In this document: positions 1-11,420 of the stretch, piece by piece
Layout: every line of letters starts with the position of its first letter
Numbering within the stretch: the stretch's first letter is position 1
Source of the DNA: Pyropia yezoensis
Lineage: Eukaryota > Rhodophyta > Bangiophyceae > Bangiales > Bangiaceae
Length of the DNA stretch: 64,000 nt
Assembly: GCA_009829735.1 (NCBI GenBank)
Contig: CM020618.1
Location: 28,310,894 to 28,374,893 of the forward strand
Direction of reading: 5' to 3'
Made by a program: the position numbers and the translations under genes
Notes under the pieces: model-generated
What the model was told of the DNA's origin: nothing
Databases searched by the model: none
Seen by the model: the letters and a program-made list of their open reading frames with translations, nothing else

Positions 1-264
1 CCCCACGCCGCCGACCGCGCGGGGTCACTCCGTCCCCCCCCCGCACCATTCTCCCCCCCCCAACAGTGCCCGTCCGCAGCGACGCCCCCCCCCCCCCCCC
101 CCCATCCCCCCCCTATCCAAAGCCCGACCCCCGCCCCTCTGCCGCATGGCTCCCGTGTGGCCGGCGCGGCGCCCTGCCCCCCCCCCTCCTCCCTGCACGC
201 GCAGCCGCCGGGGGCGCCGCCCGCTCCCACCTCCACCCCCTGGGGGGGGCGGCGGCCCGCGGGG
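1..264. other. Leader of first gene, C-rich
   Basis: GC-rich sequence with poly-C runs upstream of the first glycosyltransferase. An in-frame ATG at 157 would add 36 Pro/Ala-rich residues, but the ATG at 265 sits directly before a signal-anchor-like segment and is preferred. No other gene is seen. Confidence 0.4.
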
Positions 265-446
265 ATGGGCGGCGGCGGCGGCGGCGGCGGCCCCCTCCGC
301 CGCCGCCGCCTGCTCCGCGCCGCCGCGGCCGCTGCAGCGGCGCTGGTGGGGGGGGCGGTGCTCGTTGCGCTGTCCCCGCCGCTGGCCGCACCGGGGGGGG
401 GGGAGGGCGCGGTACCCTCGCCCGCGTTGGTGGCCTCGCGCGCTGA

Positions 447-477
<31 letters not shown>

Positions 478-490
478 GGCGGCGGCGGCC

Positions 491-532
<42 letters not shown>

Positions 533-3306
533 GCTTCGATGATGAGGCTAGGGGCGGCGGCGGCGGTGGCGGCGGCTCTGCCGCCGCCGCTGCCGCCGCT
601 GCCGCCGCAGCCGCCGCTGCCGCCGCTGTCGGTGGTCCGTGGCCCCCCCCGCGGTTGCCAACGTCCCCGCGCGTGGACGGGGTGTCGGTGGTGGCGGCGT
701 GTGCCGGCCGCCATGCGGTGCTGCCCCGCACGCTGCGGTCGTGGTTGGCCCTTGGCGGCGCGGTGGAGGTGGTCCTTGTCGACTGGTCGTCGTCGCCGCC
801 GCTGGAAGCGGTCGCCCAGCAGGTGGTGGCATCGACGGTGGCCGACGGGGAGGGCGGGGCGGCGTCGGCCGCCGCCGTGCCCCTGCGGCTGGTGCGGGTG
901 GAGGGGGAGGAGGAGCAGCAGGGGGAGACCACCGCAGACGCAGACGGGGACACCCTTGACGGCGGCGGCTGGGTGCTGACGCGCGCGTACAACCTTGGCA
1001 TCGCCGCGGCGGTGGGGTCGTCTATCCTCAAGGTGGACTGTGACTATGTGGTGTCCCCGACGGCGGTGCGAGACCACCCTCTGGCTGCCAACGGCAGCGT
1101 CTTTTACACAGGCGACTGGGAGGGCGCTGCGGATGACAATGCCAAGCACGCCAACGGGGCGCTGCTGGCGACCGCCGCCGCCCTTGCCGCCATTGGCGGC
1201 TACGATGAGCGCATCCAGAGCTATGGCCACGATGACACGGACCTGTACGACCGGCTGGCCGGCGCCGGGGGGGTGCGGACGCCCCTATCGGCGGCCGCCG
1301 TGGTGCACGTGCCGCACGGGGATGCGCTGCGGGGGGGGCGGCTGGTGCGTGCGGAGATTGAGGCCAATGGCCTCCTCGTGGGGCTCCTCCCACCGTGGGC
1401 GCGGGGGGGCGCCCCCCGTGGGGAGGGGCGCGCCGCAGGGGAGGGCGGCAGCGACCTGGTCGTTGGCGCTATTGCGCCGACCGCCGCGGTCGTGCCATCC
1501 TCGTACGAGCTCGTGGCGGCGGCGCCGGGGGGGCAAGAGGGCGGGGGTGGGGGTGGCGTGACGGTCGACACGGTGCGGGCGACGGGGACCCCCCCCTCGG
1601 TGCGCGCCTGCCTCGCCGCCTCCCCCGCTGCGGTAGACGCGGTGTGGGCCATGGCGGTCGGCCGCAAGCTACGGGAAGAGTTCCTCGTCCCGTGGGGCGT
1701 CATCACCTCCCTCGACACCCCCACCCGCGCGGCACTGTACACCCGCCTGCTGGGCGACGACGACGGCGGCGCGAGCGCGGCGGGCGTGTCGCCGCCCGCC
1801 TCCCGCTGGGCGCGCCGCGCCTTTTTCCTCCACGCCCAACACGGGCTGGGCAACCGCCTCCGCGCCCTCTCCGCGGCGGGCGCCTACGCCGTCGCCTCGG
1901 GGCGGGTGCTTGTGGTGGTGTGGGAGGCCGACGCCCACGTGGGCGCCCGCCTCGAGGCGCTGTTGGACACGGCCGCCGCGCCGTTTGTGGTGACTGAGAC
2001 CTGGGCGCCACGGTACCCCTTCTTCAACGCGTCGGCCTATGACGCGGCGTGGCGCACCATCGACGCCTACTCGTACATGCCCGCCGACGCGGCGGTGGGG
2101 GGGGTCAAGCAGGCGCGCATCGTCGACGCGCCCGGCCAGCACATCTACCTAAAGTCTGCGTACACGCTGGAAACGTCGGCGCCGCTGCACTCGGCCGACC
2201 GCGAGACGGCCTACCTCCGCTCCCTGACGCCCGCGGCCGCCGTGTTGGCCCACACCGCCCGCTGTGCCGCTCGGGGTGTGGCGGACCGGGTGGGCGTCCA
2301 CATTCGCTGCCTGTCGGTCGCCGCCGAGGGCCTCCCCATTGACGCGGACCGCGAGTACACGGCCGCGGGGGTGGCCGCCACCGACGCCCACCGCGCGTCG
2401 TCGGCGGCGGCGGCGTTTGTGGCTGAGGCGCGGCGGCTGCGCGCCGCCGACCCGACGACCCAGTTTTTTGTGGCCGCCGATGACCCCGCCGCGGCCGCCA
2501 CCTTCCGCGCCGCCCTCGGCGGTGACGACGACGACGGCAACGGCGATGGCGACGCGGCCTCTGGGGTGGTAGACGGCCTCTGGGGGGATCCGCCTGGTGG
2601 GGATGCGGCAGCGGCGCCCGGCACGGACCGGGGCGAGGCGGCCATGGTGCGCGCCGCCGCGGACCTCTACTGCCTGTCCGCCACGCGGTCCCTGCTGGGC
2701 AGCGAGTGGAGCGCGTTTACCAAGACCGCCGTCCGCCTTGGGGGGCTCCCCGTCCGCTACGCGGGGGCGGACTTTGGGGGGGTGGCCGCCCCCGCCGGCG
2801 CGCCACCGACGGGGGGGGTGGAGGGGGGCGGGGGGGGGGGTGCCCCGCCATCGACACCGCCGCCATCGCTGCCGCCCGCGACGACACCCGCGGCGGCTGC
2901 ACCGGCGGGGGGGGGGGGGGGGGGACAGCAGCGGCCAAGGGAGGGGGGGGGGCGGGGATGGCGGAGCCCGACAGGCCCGCCTCGCTACCCCCCAACGCTG
3001 CGGCGGCCGCCTCGACGGCCGCCGCCGCGGGCGGCTAACCGCCGCACCGAAGCCACCGCCGATGCCGCTGCCGCCGGCGGGAGGCGCACAGCAAATGCGC
3101 GCCGCTCTCATAGCAAAGCGAAGACAAAGAACTGGGAAGCCCCGGCTGCCCCCCCCTGTCCCCCCCCACCGCCGCCGCAGCCGCCGCCGCCACCACCGCC
3201 CGGGGGACGGCCCCCCCCCCCCCCCCCCCCCCCCCCCTGCCCCGACCGTATCCGACACTGTACTGAGAGCGCGCTGGCCAGCGCTGGCTGGCGCCCTCTT
3301 TTCTGA
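265..3306 (+). CDS. Two-domain Golgi-type glycosyltransferase (GT2-like plus fucosyltransferase-like)
   Basis: Starting at 265, four arginines precede an Ala/Leu/Val stretch that reads as a type II signal anchor, followed by a long Gly/Ala linker. Residues about 135-360 (from the 265 start) resemble a GT2/galactosyltransferase fold: an opening VSVVAACAGR strand, LTRAYNLGI, the metal-site-like KVDCDYV, and a late GGYDERIQSYGHDDTDLYDR acceptor loop. Residues about 515-855 resemble the fucosyltransferase-like GT fold, with HGLGNRLRALSAA near the start, VGVHIRC in the middle and SATRSLLGSEWSAF near the end. The likely role is transfer of two sugars in the Golgi lumen; donor and acceptor are unknown. 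The frame formally stays open to 3306, but beyond about 2820 it becomes Gly- and then Arg/Pro-rich. Another frame gives a more natural Ala/Pro-rich end with a stop at 3036-3038, so a one-base error in the G runs at 2830-2840 or 2909-2924 is likely. Confidence 0.65.
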
Positions 3307-4744
3307 CCCCCGCGACACCCCCGCTGGCGGCGGGCGTGTTCCCCAGCTCCGGGCTGGTCAACAGTCGCGCCACGCGTCGCGCGTCCGGTCGGCACTGACA
3401 TTGTGCTTGTCAGGGGCGGGCGCTGCTGCGCAGCACTGCTTATCCCCTGTCAGGATACAAGCCCGATTTTGGCCAGATCTCTTGCTTCGTTGTGCAAATT
3501 CTTGCCCTGCTCGAGGACGAAAATGATCAGCTCGAGAACGATTTTGCTTTTCTGATCGAGGGGCTGGGCTGAGGCCAAAGAATCTCCCCCAGGATGACCG
3601 ACACGACGGCCGCTGTCGGTGTTCTGTCAACCAATGACAACAGCGGTGGCGCTGCTGTTTGCTGGATAGAGCGTTCCATTGGTCAGAATTGACCCCGCAG
3701 ATGTCGAGCAAGGTGGAGAGATTTTTCCGAGCAGACCCTTGAAAGCTGTCGTCGCGCAGGTTTTTGCTTAACCAGTGCGAGAGATTGCGTGGTTTTTAAA
3801 CGCGATTGTATAAACATATATTGCATCCAGGTGCAGCGATGGTCGGTCGCTTCTTTGCGCTTCACGAGAGTGCTCTCCTGCCCCGTGCGCTTCCGGTCAT
3901 ACCAAGGGAGGTGGTGACCACCAATCGCCCGAGCTGTTATAGGCAGAAAGCAAGAAGAGGGGGGAAAAGCGGTGTCTATGATGCCTTGAGGGGGGGTCAA
4001 TGCAGGTTTTATGCAGGTTTTTGCTCGAGAATTTCCCAAAAAAGCAAGAAAAGTTTGACAGGCGATAAGCTGTGCTGCGCTGCGTGGGCCATCCACGCAC
4101 TCGGCGCCCTCTCCGGTGTCGGCCGTTGCTGGCGGTGTTGGGCCTTGCTTGCAGCAGAGCAGGAAACGGACGGGTGCCTGCGTCCTGTAGCTATCCGAAA
4201 ATGCGCATGCATGGCCCCCTTTCAACGGCGGCCCGTTGGTGTGAGTGCGGCCTCACATGAGTGCTCGACCACCAGCAGTGGCAGTGGCGGCAGCCCCTAG
4301 GTATTGTTCATCTCTCCCACTGGAGCAGACGCGTCGCAACGCAGGGTGGCGCGGCTGTGGCGGCGGTGACCCATGCACAAGGGACGGGTTGGCGGGGGGC
4401 TCCATGTCGCGCGGCAGCCAGAGACGGTCCGAGAAACGAGGGCGGGGGGGGGCCGCCGCCATTGGCCAATTGGCGCTCGGGTGCGTGCCTATACAGCACA
4501 AGCGCAGCGGTCTTTCTGCGTCGGGCGCCGGGCTCGGAGGCGGTGGAGGGTGCACGCGCGGCTCGTGCCTCCACGGACGCGTGCACCCGCCCACGCTCGA
4601 CGCACGTCGGCCGCGGCTGTGCCGGTAGGGTGGGTTGGGCGGCGAGTGGGGGGGGTGGTTGGGGGAGGCCGTGGTGAAGGCGACGCCGGCTGCAGCGCGC
4701 GGGGGCGGCGCGACGGCAGGCTGTCCATCATCGCAGCGGCCGGC
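3307..4744. other. Intergenic region with AT-richer island
   Basis: Base composition drops clearly against both flanks from about 3360 to 4260. Only short, unconvincing frames are present. The island contains the inverted-repeat-bounded segment 3425-4083 and a TATA-like stretch near 3808. From 4260 to 4744 the sequence returns to high GC and forms the leader of the protease/NB-ARC gene. Confidence 0.5.
3425..4083. mobile_element. Candidate non-autonomous TIR element (MITE-like)
   Basis: The 28 bases at 3425-3452 match the reverse complement of 4056-4083 with three mismatches. The 659-bp segment between is AT-richer than its surroundings and carries no recognisable protein. The left arm also contains a 12-bp perfect palindrome. 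I found no clear target-site duplication. It could be a short DNA transposon derivative or an incidental inverted repeat. Confidence 0.35.
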
Positions 4745-7633
4745 ATGGCTTCCTCTGGCAGGGACACCGCTGGGCGGCCCGACAGGCATGCGTACGAGTG
4801 GGACCGGCGGCAGAGGGAGTGCCAGCGGTCAGTGTGCCTGCTGTCGGCTCATCCGGCCGGCTGTGCCAGCCTGGCGCAATGCGGCACCGGCTGGGTTGTC
4901 CGCAATGACCCCGACGTGGCTGCGATGGTGACGGCGCGGCACGTCCTCGAGTACGTCATCAACGGCCGCCGGGTGACGGGCTTGGTGTCCGCCACCTTCC
5001 CAGACGGCCGCACGGTGGACCTGGCCGGCGCGTGCGTGCTGAGCGCGCCCGAGCCCGGTACAGGGGCGGACCCCTCACCCGAGATGGACACGGTGGTCGT
5101 CCGGCTGGCGGCCGGGCAGCAGTACCCGGCGCCGCCCGTGCCATGTGCGTTGGCCTCAGGTGACGCCGATGGGTCTGAGGCGGCTGACGAGCGCGGGTCG
5201 GCGCTGGAGGGCGCCTCTTGCACCCTTCTTCACCATCCACGCGGCCACAAGAGTGTGGTTGTCACTCCCAGAGGCACGGTCTTCACGGTCGTGGAGGGCG
5301 GCGGTCAGCCGTGGCGCGTGACCCACAACCTGGAGTCGGACGGTGGCTCTTCGGGCGGGATGCTCATTGACGCGCAGGGCCGCGCGTTTGCCATCCACTG
5401 TGCGAGGGAGGCGGCCGACGTCAAGCACGCGGTGCTCCTCAGCGCGTTGCATGTCGGGCTCGGGGAGGAATCCCCCTGGCTTGGAGCGCCCCCCGTGGAG
5501 CACGGTCGGGGCGTGGTGTATGGGCTTCCCCCCCGTTGCGGGAACTTTGTCGGGCGGGTGGACGCGTTGGCGGCCCTTTCACGCGCAGTCAAAGACGACG
5601 GCACGGTGGTGGTGGTGTCGACGGGTCTCCCAGGAGTTGGCAAGTCCACGCTGGTGGCCGAGTGGGCTCGCCGGGCCAGCTTGTCGCGCGAGTACGGGGC
5701 CGTCTTATGGTTGCGAGCTGACACCATTGAGACCCTGTGCGACGACCTGGTGGGGCTGGGTGAGATGCTTCACATGCCTCTCGGTCTTGTTGCCAATCGA
5801 CCTGTGCACGATCGTGCGGCGTTTGTGAAGCGGAAGCTTGACAACGGACAGTGTTTTTCTGGCTTGGCGCTCTTCGTGTTGGACAACGCCGACGACTACA
5901 CCATGGTGCGAGCCTTGGTACCAGCCGGGCATAACATCCTTTGCGTCTTCACCGCGCGCGACCGGCTCACGTATGCCGGTCATTGCGTACTACCGCTGCA
6001 GCCGTTTGCTGCACATGAATCGATGGAGCTGCTGTGTGCCATCGTTGCACGTCCCATTGAGGGCGACGAGAAGGCGATCGCGAACGAGCTGTGCGAGGAG
6101 GTGGGTCACCTACCTCTGGCGGTGCAGCAGCTAGCATTGTACGCCAAGGAGAGTGGCGCGAACCTGGCGACTCTCCTGCGCGGCGTCCGGCGGTCCGCTG
6201 AGTCCGCGGGACCTCTCGCGAGCATCATCATTGCCACCTACGCGCGGCGCGAGTCTGTCATTGGGGCGCTGAAGCTCGTCCAGGGGCAGCTGTCAGAGCC
6301 CAGCCGCAGAGTGCTGCAGCGGCTGGCCCTGCTGGCTCCTGAGCGGGTTCCACGCGAGCTGCTAGGCCCTAGCGCTGAGGCCGCCACCTTGGAGTTGAGC
6401 TCACTGGCAATGATTACGTACCCCGGCCCCGGGCTTGTCAGCGCGCACCGGTTGGTGCTGCGTGTCGCCCTCGCAGGGGTGTCGGACAGCAACGAAGACC
6501 TGCTGACGGCCACTCGGGGAGTCGTTGCCGAGCTGGCCAACCACGTTGTTGGCTTTGATATTGACAACGTCGCCACCTGGGGCCCCACGCGGGCCATTCT
6601 GCCACACGCTGAGGCTTTGGCAGAGTCGAGAGCCGCCGTATCCCTGTGGAAGGACGACACCATGGCCAAAAAGTGGCTGTGGGTGTTGAAGGTCTTGTAT
6701 TGGTATACTGAAGGGTGCATCCGTAGCTATACGACGGCCGCTCGATGGGCATACCGGGGCAAGGCCGATGCCGCGATACTCTTCCCTAACAGCTCATCAA
6801 AGTACCTGGGTCGCTCCGTTGATGTGGCATACGTCCTCGCTCTTCAGGGAAAAAGAGATGAGGCTCTGTTGGTTGGCATCCCGCTACTAGCGCCTGTTGC
6901 AGAGCGTGTGGCCGGGCCGGATGATCACTTGGCAGAGAACGACCCTGACCACGCAATAGTGGTGGCATTCAACTTGGCAAGGACACTGCGGAAGCTGGAT
7001 CGAAGAAAGGACGCACTGGAGCTGCTCATTCAGCTGAAGTCCGTCACGATGGCACGATACGGCGGGACGCACACCTTGGGGCTTTCCGTGCGGGCGGAGA
7101 TGGCGTTCTTGCTGCAGCAAGAGGGCAACGTTAACCAGGCGGTGACCCTGCTTGAGGAAGTGCTGCGCGACGCGGAGGCGACCGTTTTCCCGGCCAGCTT
7201 TATCGCGTACCAGTTGAAGCTTGCACGCATGTACTATTTGCAGGGAGAGCTGGAGAAGTCTCTGCACCTGTACACGCAGGCGCGGGACAAGAGCGCGGCG
7301 TCTTTGGGTGAAGGCCACTTTCAGGTGGCTCTTGCGGAACACCAGATGGGGCTCGTGCACCGCCAACTCGGCAACCTGGACACGGCGGAGGAGCTGTTTC
7401 GCGCGTCACTCAGGAAGCAGGACATGCTGGGGAGCGGTGACCCACAGGTGCAGACTACGGAGAGAGCCTTGGCAGACGTGCAATGGGAGCGGCATCGAGT
7501 CCATGCATCAGAGGCGCCGAGCCGGCTCAGCCGATGCTGCGTTGGACACGGCGGGACCCAGCTCAGCCAATGCTTCGTGCGACACGGCGGGAGGCCGGTG
7601 AGGCACCAAGCGCGGCGCTGTCTCGCGAGCTGA
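4745..7633 (+). CDS. Trypsin-like protease / NB-ARC / TPR STAND protein
   Basis: Single-exon 962-residue protein; ATG at 4745 is in a good context, though the frame is open further upstream. Residues about 25-240 form a trypsin-like (Trypsin_2/DegP-type) domain with a complete candidate triad: His66 in TARHVLEY, Asp115 in MDTVVVRL and Ser203 in GSSGGML. Residues about 265-560 form an NB-ARC STAND NTPase: Walker A GLPGVGKST at 294-302, Walker B LALFVLDNAD at 374-383, sensor-like VFTAR at 401-405 and a GLPL-like GHLPLAV at 454-460. From about residue 700 to 930 there are four to five TPR-like helical pairs (e.g. LARMYYLQGELEKSLHLY). The order is effector, switch, sensor, as in NLR-like immune receptors and bacterial STAND defence proteins. 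The inferred mechanism is ligand sensing by the TPRs, nucleotide-dependent oligomerisation and protease activation. No signal peptide is seen, so it is probably cytosolic. Confidence 0.85.
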   Translation: MASSGRDTAGRPDRHAYEWDRRQRECQRSVCLLSAHPAGCASLAQCGTGWVVRNDPDVAAMVTARHVLEYVINGRRVTGLVSATFPDGRTVDLAGACVLSAPEPGTGADPSPEMDTVVVRLAAGQQYPAPPVPCALASGDADGSEAADERGSALEGASCTLLHHPRGHKSVVVTPRGTVFTVVEGGGQPWRVTHNLESDGGSSGGMLIDAQGRAFAIHCAREAADVKHAVLLSALHVGLGEESPWLGAPPVEHGRGVVYGLPPRCGNFVGRVDALAALSRAVKDDGTVVVVSTGLPGVGKSTLVAEWARRASLSREYGAVLWLRADTIETLCDDLVGLGEMLHMPLGLVANRPVHDRAAFVKRKLDNGQCFSGLALFVLDNADDYTMVRALVPAGHNILCVFTARDRLTYAGHCVLPLQPFAAHESMELLCAIVARPIEGDEKAIANELCEEVGHLPLAVQQLALYAKESGANLATLLRGVRRSAESAGPLASIIIATYARRESVIGALKLVQGQLSEPSRRVLQRLALLAPERVPRELLGPSAEAATLELSSLAMITYPGPGLVSAHRLVLRVALAGVSDSNEDLLTATRGVVAELANHVVGFDIDNVATWGPTRAILPHAEALAESRAAVSLWKDDTMAKKWLWVLKVLYWYTEGCIRSYTTAARWAYRGKADAAILFPNSSSKYLGRSVDVAYVLALQGKRDEALLVGIPLLAPVAERVAGPDDHLAENDPDHAIVVAFNLARTLRKLDRRKDALELLIQLKSVTMARYGGTHTLGLSVRAEMAFLLQQEGNVNQAVTLLEEVLRDAEATVFPASFIAYQLKLARMYYLQGELEKSLHLYTQARDKSAASLGEGHFQVALAEHQMGLVHRQLGNLDTAEELFRASLRKQDMLGSGDPQVQTTERALADVQWERHRVHASEAPSRLSRCCVGHGGTQLSQCFVRHGGRPVRHQARRCLAS
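7519..7590 (+). repeat. 36-bp tandem duplication at 3' end of coding region
   Basis: Two imperfect 36-bp units (7519-7554 and 7555-7590) lie inside the last codons of the protease/NB-ARC gene, giving two copies of a peptide ending in H-G-G. It looks like a recent slippage event in an unconserved tail. Confidence 0.6.
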
Positions 7634-9675
7634 ACACTACCACAGCGCCGCGGGTAGCTGTGACCCCCGGCGAGTCGGCTCTAAACCCCTGGACACCAAC
7701 ATCGCGACACGACCCTCACTCACTCCCCCCGCTCCCCCTACCTCCACCCCTTTCCATACCCGTCGCCCGCGTGCCTAAAGCTGTTGCCATCACAACCCAC
7801 CGTCGACGCCGCCAGTGCTGCCCATGCCGCTGTCACTGCTGCCGCCGCCGTCACCGTCACTCCCGTCACGACGCGCGTCGCGCGTCGCTGGGGGTGGCTG
7901 TCGCCGATACTGCGGCTGCGGCGGACGACGTCGTCTGGAGGGCCAGTTCGGCCGCGGCGGCAGCGCGACAGGCGCGCCACCTCGCCCCCCCCCCCAAGAA
8001 GTCGGTGGGCACCGCCTTGGACCCACCGTGGCCATGAGCGTCGGTGCTGCTCTCGCCTTTGGACGACGGAAAGGGGCGGGGATCCTCGCGGGAAGGGACG
8101 TCCGTCTGTTGCCGCCGCCATCTGGCCGCCGTCGCCGTCGCTCGGCTGCCCTGTCTATTCGGCTGCCCTGTCTATTCACAACGGCCAGCACCGACCACCC
8201 GTCTGCACGTGTCATGACTGGGGGAGGCGGCCGCCGTGCCGTCACGGGGGACATGGGGGGGAGTCGGTGGCCAAGGCACGACCGAGCGCCAGCGGTGGCG
8301 GCCAGCCGCCGCTAGCGGCCGGCGGCCGCCAGTGGGCGGGACACTGGCGACCGGGCGCGCCAGCTGCGGCGGCCGCGGCCCCGAAGCGACGGCGGCCGGC
8401 GCGCCGCGCACCGGCAGGGACGCCTTTTGCACGCCGCTCTAGCGGGGGGGGGGGGGGGGGGGGGCCCCATCGGCACGGCGACGGGCGGCAGGCCGTCGGC
8501 CGGCAGGGTGGCGGGTAGGCGGGCACTTGGCATCGTTGTGGGGGGGGGAGGGGGGAGGGCGGCACTCGGCGCTTCCGCACACGACTCCGTCCCCCCCTCC
8601 CCAGCTGGGTTTGTATGGAACGAACTGGTAAATTTGTACACGTATGTACATACATGGTATGTACCGTACACCACCCAGGATCTCAATGGGGGCCACAGCG
8701 GGGGATCCGGATTTTCTCCCCCCCGCGCAGGCCCCACCCACCCGTCAGGGGGGCCTGCCGCGAGGGGGGGCGGCAACGAACGCTCCTCCCGTCCCCACCT
8801 CCTCGACAACGGATGGCACGCGACGCCCTTGCGCGAGCCGTAGCAGGCCCCACCACCGCCTCCCAGCATCATCGACCGCCCCCATCCCCTTCCGCCCGTT
8901 CCGCCACGCCCGCGCCGGTGGGGAGGCGGGTTGGGACGGTGCGTAGATGACCCGCTGCGGCCCCGGCTGGTGTGCATTGTTGCGACGCCGTCTTCGTGGC
9001 TGCCACGTGTGGCACGCACGGCAGGCCAGCACCGCCCTGCCTTCTGTGGAGGGGCGAGGGGAGGGGGCGCGCGCTGTGCGGCCGGTGGACGCCCTGGCGT
9101 CCGCAACGCTGGTGCCGCGCGCGCGCACACACGCACGGGCCTGAGAGAGGAGGCACGGCCACACGCCCCCCCCTCTTCTCCCAGCGAGAGGCACGCGCGT
9201 ACCGCCTCTCTCTCGCCGACGCTCCCCTGTTCTGTTGCGACCAAATCCCACCTGCTGTTGGACGTTCAGAACACGGGGGTCCGCGGGGCCCGCAGCGCTC
9301 CCCCCCCCCCCCCCCGCTGCACCTCGTTTGCTCTCGCGGCCAACCGCCGCCGTTGTGTCTCCGCCTTGCACCCATTGCCAGCACACAGTCCGGTGCCTTC
9401 ACCCGACTAGGTGGTGGCCGCCTGGGCCCTCCGTCTTCTCTCCCCGATTCTGATTCCGCGTTTGCCGCCACCCTCTTCCTCTCGCCGCGGCCCGCATGGT
9501 CGCCTGGGCCCCCTGTCTTCTCTCCCCCACTCCTAATCCGCTCTTTCCCCTACCCTCCTCCCCTCACCGCCACCCGCGCTCCCCCCTTCTGTCCCATCCC
9601 CCCCCCCCCCCCCTAGGTTCCGTCGGCACCCTCTGCCCCACCGCTCCGCGCAGCGTGTGTCCTATTTCTTTTGCC
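7634..9675. other. Intergenic region, no gene supported
   Basis: About 2 kb of very GC-rich sequence with overlapping open frames on both strands but none resembling a protein. It contains a 17-bp tandem duplication near 8143-8177, a run of 21 G at 8444-8464, a short palindrome at 8646-8664, and an imperfect direct repeat (about 9411-9441 and 9497-9528) just upstream of the bZIP-like gene. It should include that gene's promoter. Confidence 0.5.
8646..8664. repeat. Short perfect palindrome with 3-nt loop
   Basis: GTACATAC at 8646-8653 and its exact complement GTATGTAC at 8657-8664 flank ATG, in a locally AT-rich patch rich in GTAC/GTAT steps. It could be a dimeric protein-binding site; no function can be assigned. 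Confidence 0.4.
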
Positions 9676-11367
9676 ATGGGAATGGACTGGGTGCGCCACC
9701 TGGCCGCCACCCACCCCCCGCTGGTCACCGCCTGGCTCCTCCCCCCCGTTGCGCCTGACGGCGATGATGGGAACGAGGACGGGGACGGCTGCAGCAGCAG
9801 CTCTGCCGCCACCGGCTGCGGCGACGGGTTGCCGCCCTACACCGGCCACGGCGGCGTCGGCGGCGGCGGCGGCACCCCGACGTCAGCCCTGGCCGGCGCG
9901 TCGGCCGCATCGCTGGCCGCCGCCGCGGCGCTGTCGTTCAAGGTGGTTGCCTTGCCCGCCCGAGGCGTGCCGCCGCCGGCCCCTGCGGTCGGGCGGTCGC
10001 GCGCCGCCCGGGCGGCGGCGGCGGCGGCGGCGGCTGCGACGGTGGGGGGCGGCGGCGGCGGCACGGGGTCCCCCCCGCCGGGGCGCCCCCCCCCGCGACG
10101 GCCCGGGCCGCGGGCGCGGCCGGCGCACCTGTCGGGCTCGGACGGGCTGTACGTGCCGCACTTTAGTGTGGGCGGCCTGACGGGCGGGTGGGTGCTGCTC
10201 GCCGACCACGCCGCGTCCATGATGGGGGGGGGTTGGATATTTGCCACCTCCGAGTGCAGCCCGCACGCGCTGACGAGGCCGCCCCCGCGGCGGCACGGGC
10301 CCGAGGCGGGGGGGGTGGGTGGCGTGGGGGGCGGCTGCGGGGTCGAGCGTCCCGCAGGGGGGGGGGGGCTCTCCCCGCCGCCCCCCGCCGGCCGGCCGCC
10401 GCCCTCCCGCCCGCCCATCCGCGTCACTACCGCCCGCACCGGCCGGTTTGTGGTGGACGAGGCGGCGGGGACGCTGCTGATTGCAACAACGGTGGTGGCG
10501 GACGGGCGGCCGTCGGCGGCGCCCTACCGCGGCTGCCGCGTCGTGTGTGTGGTGCGGCGGGTGCCGGGGATGGGGGGAGAGGGGGGGCACCAGGAACGGA
10601 CGCTCGTCATGCTCGACCCGACGGGCACCCGCACCCTCCACGTGGTCGCGTTTGAGGAGAAGCTGGTGGGGGGGGGCGGGTGGGGGGGCGCCGCCGCCTT
10701 GCCGCCCTCCTCTTCGTGGCCGTTGGGGGGGGGGCGCTCGGCGGCCGCCACGTCGCCGCCGCCCTTGTCGGACCTCTCCTCGTGTAGCAGCGCCACCAGC
10801 GGCGAGGCCGGCGGCGTGCCGATGGACGTGACCGTCGCGGCGAGTGGCGGCCGCGCCGAGCCGCCGCCGCCGCCACCACCGCCGCCGCCGCCGGCGCGCT
10901 TGTCCACCAGCGTCACGGACTTTTCCGGCCTCCCCGCCGTCCTCACGTCCATCTTTTGTGGCACCTTTGGCCCCGCTGAGGCCCTCTCCCCGGGCGCCTC
11001 GTGCCTGTCGGCGGGCTACCAGTACGTCGCGGCGCCGCTGGCAACGGCGGCGAGCCAGGCGCCCCTCCGTGCCACCCTGTGGCGGCAGCTGCACCTGTCG
11101 CCGGCGGCGCCCCTGTCGTCGGCCGTTGTAGGGGGGGGTGGAGGGGCCTCGTGGCGCCGCGCCGCCGCGTGGGAAGTGGGGGGGGGGGGTGGAGGCGGCG
11201 GCCGCCGCGCCGCGTATGGCGTCAGTGGTGGTCGCGGCGCCTGTGCGGGATCGCTGCTGCTGCTTGGGGCCCCCCCGCCGGGCGCGGTGACGGCCGAGAC
11301 GCGGGCGGTCGGCGGCGGCTACGGCGGTGGCGGCCGCGGCGGCGGGTGGGATGGCAGCGGCGGTGGC

Positions 11368-11420
<53 letters not shown>

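Noticed and set aside
25..1230. 401-codon minus-strand frame over the first glycosyltransferase
   Set aside because: His/Arg/Pro-rich complement of a GC-rich coding region on the plus strand, with no domain.
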